11,973 nucleotides of DNA from DASUME01 sp038257655. GTDB lineage: Bacteria; Myxococcota_A; Polyangia; Polyangiales; DASUME01. The notes under the pieces were generated by a model, which saw only the letters and a program-made list of their open reading frames with translations, was not told the origin of the DNA and did not search any database. Shown here in pieces: positions 1 to 7,379 of this stretch; the first letter of the stretch is position 1, and the number at the start of each line of letters is the position of its first letter. The position numbers and the translations under genes are program-made. The DNA lies in NCBI GenBank assembly GCA_038257655.1, contig JBBSJC010000223.1, forward strand, positions 1 through 11,973, in the 5' to 3' direction.

Positions 1-140
1 AAATTGTGCAAGACCACGGCGGCACCATTGACGTGGAGAGCGAACCTGGCCGCACCACGTTCACGATCGTGCTGCCTCAGAAGACCGAGGTCGCCGGCAC
101 GCAGCCGGCACCGCCCGGCCGCTCGTCTGTCGAGGCGTAG
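1..140 (+). CDS. Sensor histidine kinase, C-terminal end (partial)
   Basis: The reading frame that starts at base 3 is open to a TAG at 138-140 and gives the last 45 residues of a protein whose 5' part lies outside the window. The residues IVQDHGGTIDVESEPGRTTF followed by TIVLP match the end of a HATPase_c domain: the helix ending in HGG, the strand I-x-V-x-S, the G2-type glycine turn before a TTF, and the final strand ending in LP. This is the ATP-binding lobe of a two-component sensor kinase, which phosphorylates its own histidine and then a response regulator. A 19-residue tail rich in Pro, Ala and Gly follows and has no recognisable domain. The input domain, membrane segments and partner regulator cannot be seen. 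It converges on the dksA-type gene on the other strand, 159 bases away, so the two are separate transcription units. Confidence 0.85.
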   Translation, partial: IVQDHGGTIDVESEPGRTTFTIVLPQKTEVAGTQPAPPGRSSVEA

Positions 141-299
141 GGGCCTCACGCCGGCCTTCTCCCTACATGGGAGCGGGAGGACCAGGCTTAGCGCGGGAAC
201 CCAGGCTTACTCCCTCTCGCACGAGGTGACACGAGGTGGAGGGGGCCGGGGTGAGGGCTCACATGAGACGGGACAAGGTAGCGGTAGTGCCGTGGATGC
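141..299. other. Convergent intergenic region with short repeats
   Basis: This gap separates the 3' end of the kinase gene (+) from the 3' end of the dksA-type gene (-). It contains a 5-bp hairpin CTCCC-TACAT-GGGAG at 159-173, a nonamer CCAGGCTTA repeated at 182-190 and 201-209 (period 19), and an octamer ACGAGGTG repeated at 221-228 and 231-238 (period 10). No T-run follows any hairpin on either strand, so I see no canonical intrinsic terminator although both genes must end here. Both strands lack a convincing ORF in the gap. Confidence 0.5.
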
Positions 300-689
300 T
301 CAGCCGAAGTCGCGTTCGACGCGCTCTTGATCCTCTTTGCAGCGGATGCAGAGCTGGGTCTCCGGGCGGGCTTCCAAGCGCTTTACCGAGATCGGTTCCT
401 CGCAGGACTCGCAGATACCAAAGCTACCATCCTCGATACGAGCCAGGGCCTTGTCGATCTTGTCTAGGAAGAAGCGCTCTCTCCCACGCAGACGAAAGGT
501 AAAAGACTGGATGTACTCGCTCGCTGCCAGATCCATCTCGTCTGGAAGATCGTTCGTGTCGAGCGTCATGTCCTGTTGAAGGCTGTCTTTGGCGCTTTTG
601 ATTAGCGCCTCCTTCTTCTCTTCGAGGATCTGGCGGAACCGCTTGAGGTCCGACTTCTTCAGCGCTTCTGACGACTTCTTCATAGTCAT
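300..689 (-). CDS. dksA: DksA/TraR-family zinc-finger transcription regulator
   Basis: This gene encodes a 129-residue protein of the DksA family, which binds the RNA polymerase secondary channel and, with ppGpp, adjusts initiation at stable-RNA and stress promoters. Residues 10-40 and 57-85 form the two arms of the coiled coil. The tip motif D50-x-x-D53-x-A55 (LPDEMDLA) keeps the DxxDxA residues needed for DksA activity. A C4 zinc finger follows with cysteines 93, 96, 114 and 117 and the family signature RLEARPE. E. coli DksA has 151 residues, so the N-terminus here is about 20 residues shorter. I chose the ATG at 689 because an AGGGG lies 7 bases before it and a sigma70-like promoter lies just upstream. 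The frame stays open to 785, but that would place the promoter inside the gene. It is monocistronic, with the VWA gene string ending upstream at 836. The gene symbol rests on the tip motif; a paralogous DksA-like role is possible. Confidence 0.9.
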   Translation of the reverse strand: MTMKKSSEALKKSDLKRFRQILEEKKEALIKSAKDSLQQDMTLDTNDLPDEMDLAASEYIQSFTFRLRGRERFFLDKIDKALARIEDGSFGICESCEEPISVKRLEARPETQLCIRCKEDQERVERDFG

Positions 690-696
690 ATGAAGG

Positions 697-701
697 CCCC
701 T
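697..701 (-). promoter_or_regulatory. Ribosome binding site of dksA
   Basis: AGGGG on the minus strand with 7 bases to the ATG at 689. It decides the start in favour of 689 over the ATG at 683 (spacing 13) and over upstream in-frame codons. Confidence 0.6.
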
Positions 702-723
702 GGTCCCTTTCTGAAAGCCGCTC

Positions 724-751
724 AGGATAAGCGCCTGACGGAAACCGTCAA
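724..751 (-). promoter_or_regulatory. Predicted sigma70-type promoter of dksA
   Basis: On the minus strand, TTGACG (751-746, 5 of 6 matches to the -35 consensus) and TATCCT (729-724, 4 of 6 matches to the -10 consensus) are separated by 16 bases. Transcription would begin near 717, giving a leader of about 28 bases before the ATG at 689. The position fits the chosen start and RBS. No experimental start is known from the sequence alone. Confidence 0.55.
736..750. promoter_or_regulatory. Perfect inverted repeat overlapping the dksA -35 region
   Basis: TGACGG-AAA-CCGTCA is a perfect 6-bp dyad with a 3-base centre. It covers five of the six bases of the predicted -35 element and the first part of the spacer, where a bound dimer would compete with RNA polymerase. 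It could instead be chance or form a hairpin only in a longer upstream transcript. No regulator is encoded nearby on which to base an identity. Confidence 0.4.
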
Positions 752-794
752 GCCTCGTCCCTTTTGAAACAAAGCCGAGGGACAATATCAGACC

Positions 795-830
795 CTTCGC
801 TGTCCTGGCGCGAAGTCACGTGAGAAAAAA
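795..830 (-). other. Region just after the VWA operon: T-run, palindrome and hairpin
   Basis: Directly after the stop codon of the 902-residue VWA gene the minus strand shows a run of six T (830-825), the 8-bp palindrome TCACGTGA (823-816) and a 6-bp stem CTTCGC/GCGAAG with a 9-base loop (815-795). Only weak dyads (for example TCGAA/TTCGA within the gene end) precede the T-run, so the order does not fit a textbook intrinsic terminator. The stem may mark a 3' end or stabilise the transcript. Without a terminator, read-through from the long operon into dksA is possible. Confidence 0.3.
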
Positions 831-835
831 GCGAT

Positions 836-3544
836 TTATCGAAGTTGATTCGAAGCCGGTGCCCGCGCAGGCCTGGGGCGTCTTTGCCACCGCAAGCGGC
901 GTGTGGCGAGATCGAGCAAGAATGCGAGCACGGCCAGCCAAAGCGCCAGGGGCCAGCGCTCGGTCTGAGCGTCTACACGCCGTCCGCGTGGATCGAACAG
1001 GGCCGCGCCGCGAGGTGCAGCTCTGCCGCCCGTGGCAGCGGCCAATCGCAGCAACAAATCCTGATCCGGAGTCAGGCTTACGTATTCGGTGGGGAAGGGC
1101 TGACTGTAAGAGCCGGCCCCCGAAAGTACCGGGCGTCCCTCTCGGCTGAGGGTGCCGCGCAACACAAAGCTGCCGTAGCTGGTGAGGTCAAAACGCGCTT
1201 CGTAGCGACCGGGCGCGACCTCTTTGAGCGCAGCTCGCTGCTCGGGAATCTTCTTGTCTTGCGCCCGCAGCGTCAGCTCCCCCTCGAGCTCATGTACGAA
1301 GCGCTCGTTCGCGTCCAGGGCATCGAGACCTGCGATCAGGGTGTCGCCCTGACGGCTGGTCTCAATGCGCATGAGCTTCTCATCGCGCTGGGGCATGTGC
1401 TCGCGAATGAGCTGCGACCAAAGGGGCCCAAAGCTGCGCCATCGAAACCAGTCTGCAGACCAGCGTGGTGACACATCGCTTGTCCACGCGAGCGACCAGC
1501 CAAGCCCCACGCGCATGCGGGCGAGCAACGGCTCCCCGAGATCGCTCTCGAGCACCACCTGAGCGGGTGAAGGGCGCGCGCGTGTGGCCACGTAGCCTCG
1601 CAAGTAAGGTGCGCTATCGATGGCGATGCCTTTGAGAAAATCTGCTGGGCTTGCAATCCTGGCTGCGATGTAGTCTTCGACAGCAGACGAGCGTGCAACA
1701 GCGTTGGTCTCGCGCAGAAATAGCCGCGGGATGTTGTGGGGATCGGTGGTGAAGTAAGAACGTCCCCCGCCGAGACGTGCGGTGTCCTCGAGCAGCCCGC
1801 GGTTTGTATCTTCACCCAGGCCGATCACCGACACCGTGATGCCATCGACATGCATGCTTTGGACGAGCGTGGCGATGCCCTCTTCCTGCGTCTGACCGTC
1901 CGTCAAAAGGATCACGTGCTTGAGGCGCGCACGTACCGCGGCGAGATCTTGATAGGCGGCATCGAGCGCCGGGAAAAGGGCTGTGCCTCCACCGGCCGAA
2001 AGCTTACCGATTCCCTTCATCAGACCGAGGCGATTGCTGGCTGTTTGTAAGCGCACGACACGCGTGGGAATGGCGTCAAAGCCGATCACGCCGAGGTAAT
2101 CGTCGGGACTGAGCAGATCAGCGGTGGCGCGGGCGGCCTCTTTGGCGAGCTCGATCTTTTGGCCGCTCATCGAGCCGCTCTTGTCGATGACGAGCGCGAG
2201 CGCGAGGCTCGGCTGATCGCGCCGGCGCTCCGTATCGAGACGCACCGGCAGTAGCGTTTCCATGCGCGTGTTGCGATAGCCGCCGAGCCCAAAGCTTGCG
2301 TCGCCGCCCGCCATCAGAAAGCCCCCGCCCGCTTGCATGTAGCGCTCGATAGTATCGACGGCGCGCAGCGAGAGCGCGTCGTTGGGTACATTCGAGAGCA
2401 CGTAGAAGTCCACGCCGGATAGCCCGGCCGCATCGGTGGGTGCGCCCTCTGCGCCGCGCACATCCACATCGAAGCCCGCGTTGCGCAGCAGGTCCGCAAA
2501 CGGCGTGCTCTGTCGGTGACTGCCCTCGACGTAGAGCACGCGCGGTTTACCTGTGACTTCGACCGTGCGCTCAAAGCGATTGTTCTGCGCGAAACGGTCC
2601 GCGCCATCGGGGGTCAGCTCCACGCGATAGGTTAGCGGGCCAGGCACGTACGCAACAGAGCGCAGCTCGACGTCCGTGTTGCCCTTTGGCAGCGTGACGG
2701 TGCGCGTCGCTTCAAGTCCGTTGGGCGCGCCATTCTGGAAGACCCGCAAGCTAGCCTTACTGTCGACGGTGCTGCGCAGTCGAACGCGCAAACGGAATGG
2801 CTCGCCCGCTTTGAGCGTGGGAGGGAGCACGATATCGTCGATCGCGACCTCCGCGGGCAGTGATGCTTCGGGAAGCGCGGTTAGAATAGTCGCCTCGCTG
2901 GCGTTGACCCAGCTTGCGGTTGCTAGGGCATCACCGTGTGTTTCGAGACCGTCACTCAACAGCACAAGCTGTCTGAGGTGATCCGGTGGAAACAGCGCAA
3001 GTCCTAGCGAGATTGCCGCTGAAATGTTGGAAGCCGATCCTTCCGAATGTCGGACGAGCTGCGTGTTTTTCGCCGGGTCGAGCGGCACGACGCGCGCGGT
3101 TTTTGCGAATGTGACGAGCTGCACATCGTGATCGTCGCGGGTACGCAGAGCGGCATCGATGCGCGTGCCGGCGGCTCGTAGCGCTTGATCGCTCATGGAA
3201 TCGGATACGTCGACGACGAACACGTTGCTGATGCGTGTGGCGTCACTACGGGTGATCGGACGTGCGAGTGCGAGTGCGACGGCAGCAATGCCGAGCATAC
3301 GCAGGGCGCACGACGTGATCAGCCGTGCCTGCGACAGATTCGCGAGAGACCAACTCAAGGCCCACAGCACGAATGGTAAAAGTGCGAGCAACAGTAGGCC
3401 GCGTGGCTCGAGCAACGTGAGCTCGCGAGCGCCGACCGAGAACGTAAGCTCTCCTGCGTCTGCGACTTTGATCACTGCTGCCAGGATCGCTGCGCTGGCT
3501 AGGCACGCCAGAGGCAGCCACAAGCGTAAGGCTGGGCGCCTCAT
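836..3544 (-). CDS. Membrane protein with two VWA domains flanking a GATase1-like domain
   Basis: This 902-residue protein starts at an ATG sharing the ATGA overlap with the stop of the preceding gene; an earlier in-frame start at 3619 would run 78 bases into that gene. Membrane segments are predicted near residues 7-29, 45-67 and 78-96, with a C-terminal one near 864-880. VWA domain 1 (about 107-225) has the MIDAS residues D112-S114-S116 and D198. A beta-rich stretch (about 230-330) leads to a class I glutamine-amidotransferase-like Rossmann domain (about 334-435) with the signature GGDASFGLGGY. VWA domain 2 (about 447-615) has D454-S456-S458, T521 and D549. Residues about 620-820 look like beta domains. 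Only two cysteines exist (14 and 79, both in membrane segments), so the amidotransferase-like fold cannot use a catalytic cysteine and is probably a binding module. It is the last gene of the MoxR/DUF58/BatA-type string and likely places its VWA domains outside the inner membrane. Its molecular function is unknown. Confidence 0.9.
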   Translation of the reverse strand: MRRPALRLWLPLACLASAAILAAVIKVADAGELTFSVGARELTLLEPRGLLLLALLPFVLWALSWSLANLSQARLITSCALRMLGIAAVALALARPITRSDATRISNVFVVDVSDSMSDQALRAAGTRIDAALRTRDDHDVQLVTFAKTARVVPLDPAKNTQLVRHSEGSASNISAAISLGLALFPPDHLRQLVLLSDGLETHGDALATASWVNASEATILTALPEASLPAEVAIDDIVLPPTLKAGEPFRLRVRLRSTVDSKASLRVFQNGAPNGLEATRTVTLPKGNTDVELRSVAYVPGPLTYRVELTPDGADRFAQNNRFERTVEVTGKPRVLYVEGSHRQSTPFADLLRNAGFDVDVRGAEGAPTDAAGLSGVDFYVLSNVPNDALSLRAVDTIERYMQAGGGFLMAGGDASFGLGGYRNTRMETLLPVRLDTERRRDQPSLALALVIDKSGSMSGQKIELAKEAARATADLLSPDDYLGVIGFDAIPTRVVRLQTASNRLGLMKGIGKLSAGGGTALFPALDAAYQDLAAVRARLKHVILLTDGQTQEEGIATLVQSMHVDGITVSVIGLGEDTNRGLLEDTARLGGGRSYFTTDPHNIPRLFLRETNAVARSSAVEDYIAARIASPADFLKGIAIDSAPYLRGYVATRARPSPAQVVLESDLGEPLLARMRVGLGWSLAWTSDVSPRWSADWFRWRSFGPLWSQLIREHMPQRDEKLMRIETSRQGDTLIAGLDALDANERFVHELEGELTLRAQDKKIPEQRAALKEVAPGRYEARFDLTSYGSFVLRGTLSREGRPVLSGAGSYSQPFPTEYVSLTPDQDLLLRLAAATGGRAAPRGAALFDPRGRRVDAQTERWPLALWLAVLAFLLDLATRRLRWQRRPRPARAPASNQLR

Positions 3545-5418
3545 ACCGTCCACCGCCGGTGAAAGCTGAGCCACTCCGCTGCTAGCAGCAGACCGGCGAT
3601 GACCGCAAGCCATGGCCATAGCCGAGAACCGAGCGAGCTGACGCGCACCCTTGGCTCCTCGCGCGCAGCCTTGACGATCACGGTGTCGCGAGGCGCAATC
3701 GCCCCTTCTAACTCGGCCTGAACATTGGCTGCGAGTAGCGTGCGCGTCGACCCTGCGCTGACGCTGTATACGCCCGCCTGGGCGACTTGTAGCCGCGCTT
3801 CGTGGTCACGGACGGCGACCTGGGTGATCTTACCATCTGGATGCTGGAGCGCTGCGCTCTCCACGCCATCGGGTACGCGAAGACGCCAGGGTTCGCCGAC
3901 CAACCCGCGCGCAGCGTCGCTCGTCTGTTCGCCCGCCAGGCGATCAACGGCTGCCAGGATGAATAGCGGAAAGGAGACGCGAAGTGGTAAATCGCTCTGG
4001 CGGATATCGAAAGCGAGCGCGACAAAGCGGACTCCTTCGCGCTGGCCTTCGATGATCAGTGGATTGCCGCCGGCGGTTTGGGCGACCAAGCGATCGCCTT
4101 GTTCCGGAACGAGCGCGAGCGCGCTTGCGACATTGACGTCGCGCAAAGCGAGCGCGCGCGTAAGTGGGTGCTCGTCGTCCACGCGCTCGAAGAACGGCCG
4201 GTCGAGCGCAGTCTTGACTTTGAAGGGCGCAAAACGGCCCTGAGCGGGCGTGGGCGCCAAATAAAGCGCAGGTGCTTCGGGACGCTCAGGCGGAAGCACG
4301 TTGTCGAAGATCACGACGTCGTGCGCTCTGGCGCTCGTGTAAGCCGCAGGCGTGACCTCGTCGACATCTAGATACTCGTCCAACAGTAAGGCCGCTTCGA
4401 GATAGCGATTGCCTTCGCTGACGAGCAGCACCCGACTCTGCTTGCGTGGGGGTAATGCGGCGTAGGCGCGATCGTCCGCTGCGAGCACGTCCGCTCCGGC
4501 CTCTAGCTCGATGCGCGCTTCGAGTGCGGACCCGGTGGCCGCGAGATCGGCAAATGTGCGGGCCGCCACGCCCTGCGCCGGTAGCGTCAGACTTTCTTCG
4601 TGGAGTAAGGCTTGGCCCGCGAACAACCTGAGCTTGGCATCCTCAGGCTTGTCGCCGAAGTTGCGAACGCGCACGATGCTTTCGGTGTGCGTCTTGTCGA
4701 GTGGGTAACGACGCACCGAGAAATGCTCGATGCCCACGTTGCGCTTACTCTCTCCGACTTTCAGATAATGCACCTTGAGCTGCTTGTGCTCGGATGCGAG
4801 GCGCTTGGCCGCTTCGATGCCGGTGAGATTGCCGTCACTCACGATGAACAGCTCTGGTTGTTTGCTTTGCCTCAGCACGTCGATGGCGAAAGCCATGCCG
4901 ACTCTCAGATCGGAGCTCAGGTCAGTGGCTTTGACGCGCTCGATGCCGTGCTGAAGCGCAGCTCTGTCATCCGTCAAAGTCGACATGGGCGTAACCGCGG
5001 CATCGAGCTGCGCCACTAGTGCGCGGTCCTGTCCGCCTAGTGAACGCACGATTGAGCGCGCCAGGCGCTTAGCGCTCTCGAGACGGCTCGGCTCGGCGTC
5101 GGTCGCCTGCATCGAAGCGCTGGCATCGACCAAGATCACGATCCGTCGATCGGTCGTCTTACTCAAGCGATGCGGATCGGAAATCGCAAAGGCGAGCAAG
5201 GCGGTGATCAGCAATGCGAGCAGCAGTGACAACAGCCTGCGCAGCTTGCGAGCCCAGGCCACGCCCTTGCGCTTTGCGAGCAAGCTATCCCAGAGCAAGA
5301 CGCTGGGGACGATTACCTTGCGTTGTTCGTTCTTGAGCAAGTACAGCGCAAGCACGACTGCTGCCAAGCCCGCGAGGGTCAGCATCAGCATCGTGGGCGT
5401 GAGGCCGAGGAGCTCCAT
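3541..5418 (-). CDS. BatA-like VWA membrane protein
   Basis: This 625-residue protein begins with the BatA/aerotolerance-type N-terminal region: a membrane segment near residues 7-28, the conserved stretch with V-P-S-V-L-L-W-D around 37-44, a basic linker, and a second membrane segment near 61-80. A VWA domain follows (about 91-215) with a MIDAS motif D98-A-S100-A-S102 and a later SDG. Its usual MIDAS threonine position seems to be replaced in a LSSDLRVG stretch. The middle and C-terminal part includes a weak amidotransferase-like Rossmann region (starting at SRVLLVSEGN), and a last membrane segment lies near 601-619. No cysteine occurs in the whole protein. The ATG at 5418 shares one base with the stop of the DUF58 gene (TGATG), and AGGAGG lies 12 bases upstream at 5436-5431. 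The frame extends to 5517, but those residues are unlike the family. Bat proteins are linked to stress tolerance in Bacteroidetes and spirochaetes; the role here is inferred only. Confidence 0.88.
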   Translation of the reverse strand: MELLGLTPTMLMLTLAGLAAVVLALYLLKNEQRKVIVPSVLLWDSLLAKRKGVAWARKLRRLLSLLLALLITALLAFAISDPHRLSKTTDRRIVILVDASASMQATDAEPSRLESAKRLARSIVRSLGGQDRALVAQLDAAVTPMSTLTDDRAALQHGIERVKATDLSSDLRVGMAFAIDVLRQSKQPELFIVSDGNLTGIEAAKRLASEHKQLKVHYLKVGESKRNVGIEHFSVRRYPLDKTHTESIVRVRNFGDKPEDAKLRLFAGQALLHEESLTLPAQGVAARTFADLAATGSALEARIELEAGADVLAADDRAYAALPPRKQSRVLLVSEGNRYLEAALLLDEYLDVDEVTPAAYTSARAHDVVIFDNVLPPERPEAPALYLAPTPAQGRFAPFKVKTALDRPFFERVDDEHPLTRALALRDVNVASALALVPEQGDRLVAQTAGGNPLIIEGQREGVRFVALAFDIRQSDLPLRVSFPLFILAAVDRLAGEQTSDAARGLVGEPWRLRVPDGVESAALQHPDGKITQVAVRDHEARLQVAQAGVYSVSAGSTRTLLAANVQAELEGAIAPRDTVIVKAAREEPRVRVSSLGSRLWPWLAVIAGLLLAAEWLSFHRRWTV

Positions 5419-6374
5419 CAGCCGAGCAGGCCTCCTCGGCGCAGGACATCGAGCACCGCTTCGTCGAATGGACGAACGATCGTAAGCTCGAAGTAAGGCA
5501 CCTTTTTGTCGCGACAAAAGCCGGCTAGGCGCGCGGCATGGGCAGCGTGGGCTTCTCGCAAGCGTTCTAACATCGCGCTCGTGATCGTGACCTCGCGCGT
5601 GTCCCCGGTTTCGGCGTCGACAAGCGTGAGCTCGCCTCGCAACTGCGGGCTGACCTCGTTCGGGTCGACGATGTGCAACACCGTGGTGTCAAAGCGCGCG
5701 TAGCGCAGGGCATCGATGCCTGACTCGAAGCCGGCTAAATCGTAGCCATCCGTGATCACGATGGCGATGCCGCGTCGAGACTCACGTGCGGCGAATGAAC
5801 GCAGAGCACGCGCCATGTCGGTCTTACCGTTGCCAGTGAGTCTTGCCACGAAACGTAGCAACGTCAGAGCGCGACTCTGGCCGCGGGTCGGTGCCAGGCG
5901 CGCGCCGAGCACATCTCCAAAGGCTTGCACGCTGACGCGATCGAGGCCTGCAAGCGCGATGTAGCCGAGCGCCGCTGCGACCTTCTTGCCATAGGTGAGC
6001 TTCTGGGAGTCATTGGCCGTCATCGAAGCCGAGCAGTCCAGGAGCAGATACACCGAGATGTCTTGCTCTTCCTCGAACTGCTTGAGCACGAGCCGTCCGC
6101 TGCGTCCGAAGGCCTTCCAATCGAGAAAGCGGAAGTCATCACCCGAAACGTAAGGCCTGTGCTCAGCAAACTCGATGCCGCTGCCGGACTTGTTCGTGCG
6201 CCGCTCGGCGCGCGCTGATCCACTCGCCATGCGGCGTGCGAGCAGCACCAGGCTTTCTAGCTTTTGTTGAAATGCGTCATCGAAGGCATCGCTGACTTCG
6301 CGGCCGGCGCTGGCCGTGCTGCCGGCTTCGCGGCTGGCAGCTGGACGTTCAGAGCGGCGTAAGGGAAAACGCAC
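5418..6374 (-). CDS. DUF58 family protein (VWA-like, MoxR partner)
   Basis: This 318-residue soluble protein carries the DUF58 signature at residues 73-86 (RPYVSGDDFRFLDW), followed by a VWA-like fold with MIDAS residues D113-C-S115-A-S117, T185 in GKTD and D209 in ITDG. It lacks membrane segments and is of usual length for short DUF58 proteins. DUF58 proteins are almost always encoded beside MoxR AAA+ ATPases and are thought to link the ATPase to a client or to membrane VWA proteins. The start is a GTG at 6374, six bases after the moxR stop, with GAGGA overlapping that stop at a short spacing, so translation is probably coupled. The first 30 residues are rich in Arg, Ala and Ser and poorly conserved-looking. 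An alternative start at Met49 would still leave the DUF58 core intact, so the exact N-terminus is uncertain. Confidence 0.92.
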   Translation of the reverse strand: MRFPLRRSERPAASREAGSTASAGREVSDAFDDAFQQKLESLVLLARRMASGSARAERRTNKSGSGIEFAEHRPYVSGDDFRFLDWKAFGRSGRLVLKQFEEEQDISVYLLLDCSASMTANDSQKLTYGKKVAAALGYIALAGLDRVSVQAFGDVLGARLAPTRGQSRALTLLRFVARLTGNGKTDMARALRSFAARESRRGIAIVITDGYDLAGFESGIDALRYARFDTTVLHIVDPNEVSPQLRGELTLVDAETGDTREVTITSAMLERLREAHAAHAARLAGFCRDKKVPYFELTIVRPFDEAVLDVLRRGGLLG

Positions 6375-6380
6375 GCGTCC

Positions 6381-7379
6381 TCACCGAGTGCCTATCGGAA
6401 CCGCGGCGAGAATGTCATCGAGCAAAGCGTCGGCGCGCACGCCCTCGGCTTCGCCTTCGAAGCTCATGATGATGCGATGGCGTAGGGCGGGCTTGGCCAC
6501 CGCACGTACGTCGTCGGTCGAGATACTGAAGCGGCCTTCGAACACAGCGCGGGCCTTGGCGGCAAGGAGGAGCGCTTGGGCGCCGCGCGGACTTGCACCA
6601 AAGCGCACGAAGCGCGACACGCGCGGTAGGCTCTGGGCACGCTCAGGATGGGTGGCCTCCAGTAAGCGAACCGCATAATCCTGAACGTGGCGCGCCACGG
6701 CGACTTCGCGCACCACGTGCCGTAGCTCTAGCAGACGCGCTTGATCGAGCACCGGCGCAACGGCTGCGTCTTGATTACCAGTTGTGCGGTCGAGAATCGC
6801 GTGCAGCTCGTCGTGGCTTGGAAACTCCACCTGCAACTTGAGCAAGAAGCGATCGAGCTGGGCTTCGGGCAACGGGTAAGTTCCCTCCTGTTCCAATGGG
6901 TTTTGTGTCGCGAGCACACAGTAAGGTTCGTCAAGTTTATAGGTCTGCGTGCCAACCGTAACAGTGTGCTCTTGCATGACCTCGAGTAGCGCGCTCTGTG
7001 TGCGCGGGGTCGCGCGATTGACCTCGTCGGCCAGCAGAATGTTGGCGAATACAGGCCCGCGCTGAAAGGTGAAGCTGCGCTGCCCCTCGCGTCCTTCTGT
7101 GATCACCGTGGTGCCGACGATGTCGCTCGGCATCAGATCGGGCGTGAACTGGATACGCGAAAACACGAGAGACAACGCCTGCGATAGCGTGCGCACGAGT
7201 AAGGTCTTGCCCAGTCCCGGCACTCCTTCGAGCAAGGCGTGTCCACCGCACAACAGACACATCAGCGTGCCATCGAGCACGTCGCGTTGGCCGACGATTC
7301 GTTGTGCGACGGCTTCGCGCACGCGCGCGACATCGCGTACCAGGGCTTCTACGCTTGCTTCAGGAGAGGTCTTGCTCAC
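6381..7379 (-). CDS. MoxR-family AAA+ ATPase
   Basis: This 332-residue cytoplasmic ATPase has the MoxR core in order: Walker A GVPGLGKT at 52-59, the stretch FTPDLMPSDIVGT near 78-90, Walker B ILLADE at 114-119 followed by VNRATPRTQ, sensor 1 in ATQNP near 157-161, the YPLPEAQLDRF box at 168-178, and a sensor 2 GASPRGAQ at 261-268. All nucleotide-binding residues are present, so it should be active. MoxR ATPases act as hexameric remodelling chaperones with VWA-domain partners, and several (for example in methanol dehydrogenase, CO dehydrogenase or RuBisCO activation) help finish or repair metalloenzymes. The start is a GTG at 7379 sharing four bases (GTGA) with the upstream stop; no strong Shine-Dalgarno is seen, which fits translational coupling. 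The genes that follow (DUF58 and two VWA membrane proteins) are the expected partners. Confidence 0.96.
   Translation of the reverse strand: MSKTSPEASVEALVRDVARVREAVAQRIVGQRDVLDGTLMCLLCGGHALLEGVPGLGKTLLVRTLSQALSLVFSRIQFTPDLMPSDIVGTTVITEGREGQRSFTFQRGPVFANILLADEVNRATPRTQSALLEVMQEHTVTVGTQTYKLDEPYCVLATQNPLEQEGTYPLPEAQLDRFLLKLQVEFPSHDELHAILDRTTGNQDAAVAPVLDQARLLELRHVVREVAVARHVQDYAVRLLEATHPERAQSLPRVSRFVRFGASPRGAQALLLAAKARAVFEGRFSISTDDVRAVAKPALRHRIIMSFEGEAEGVRADALLDDILAAVPIGTR

Noticed and set aside
159..173. CTCCC/GGGAG hairpin as terminator of the kinase gene
   Set aside because: The stem is only 5 bp and no T-run follows; kept only as a note in the intergenic entry.
690..785. N-terminal extension of the dksA-type gene to 785
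   Set aside because: The extra 32 codons contain the predicted -35/-10 promoter, have no DksA-like sequence, and the ATG at 689 has a well placed AGGGG.
845..1471. 208-codon open frame on the plus strand
   Set aside because: It lies wholly antisense to the VWA/GATase-like gene, whose domains are recognisable; long antisense frames are common in GC-rich DNA.
3545..3619. Upstream start that would lengthen the dual-VWA protein to 927 residues
   Set aside because: It would overlap the BatA-like gene by 78 bases, while the ATG at 3544 forms a normal ATGA junction directly before the first membrane segment.
3725..4243. 172-codon open frame on the plus strand
   Set aside because: It is antisense to the BatA-like gene and its composition (Ser, Arg, Ala) is typical of a shadow frame.
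5419..5517. Upstream start that would lengthen the BatA-like protein to 658 residues
   Set aside because: The extra residues are basic, unlike the BatA N-terminus, and lie inside the DUF58 gene; the ATG at 5418 begins the expected membrane segment.
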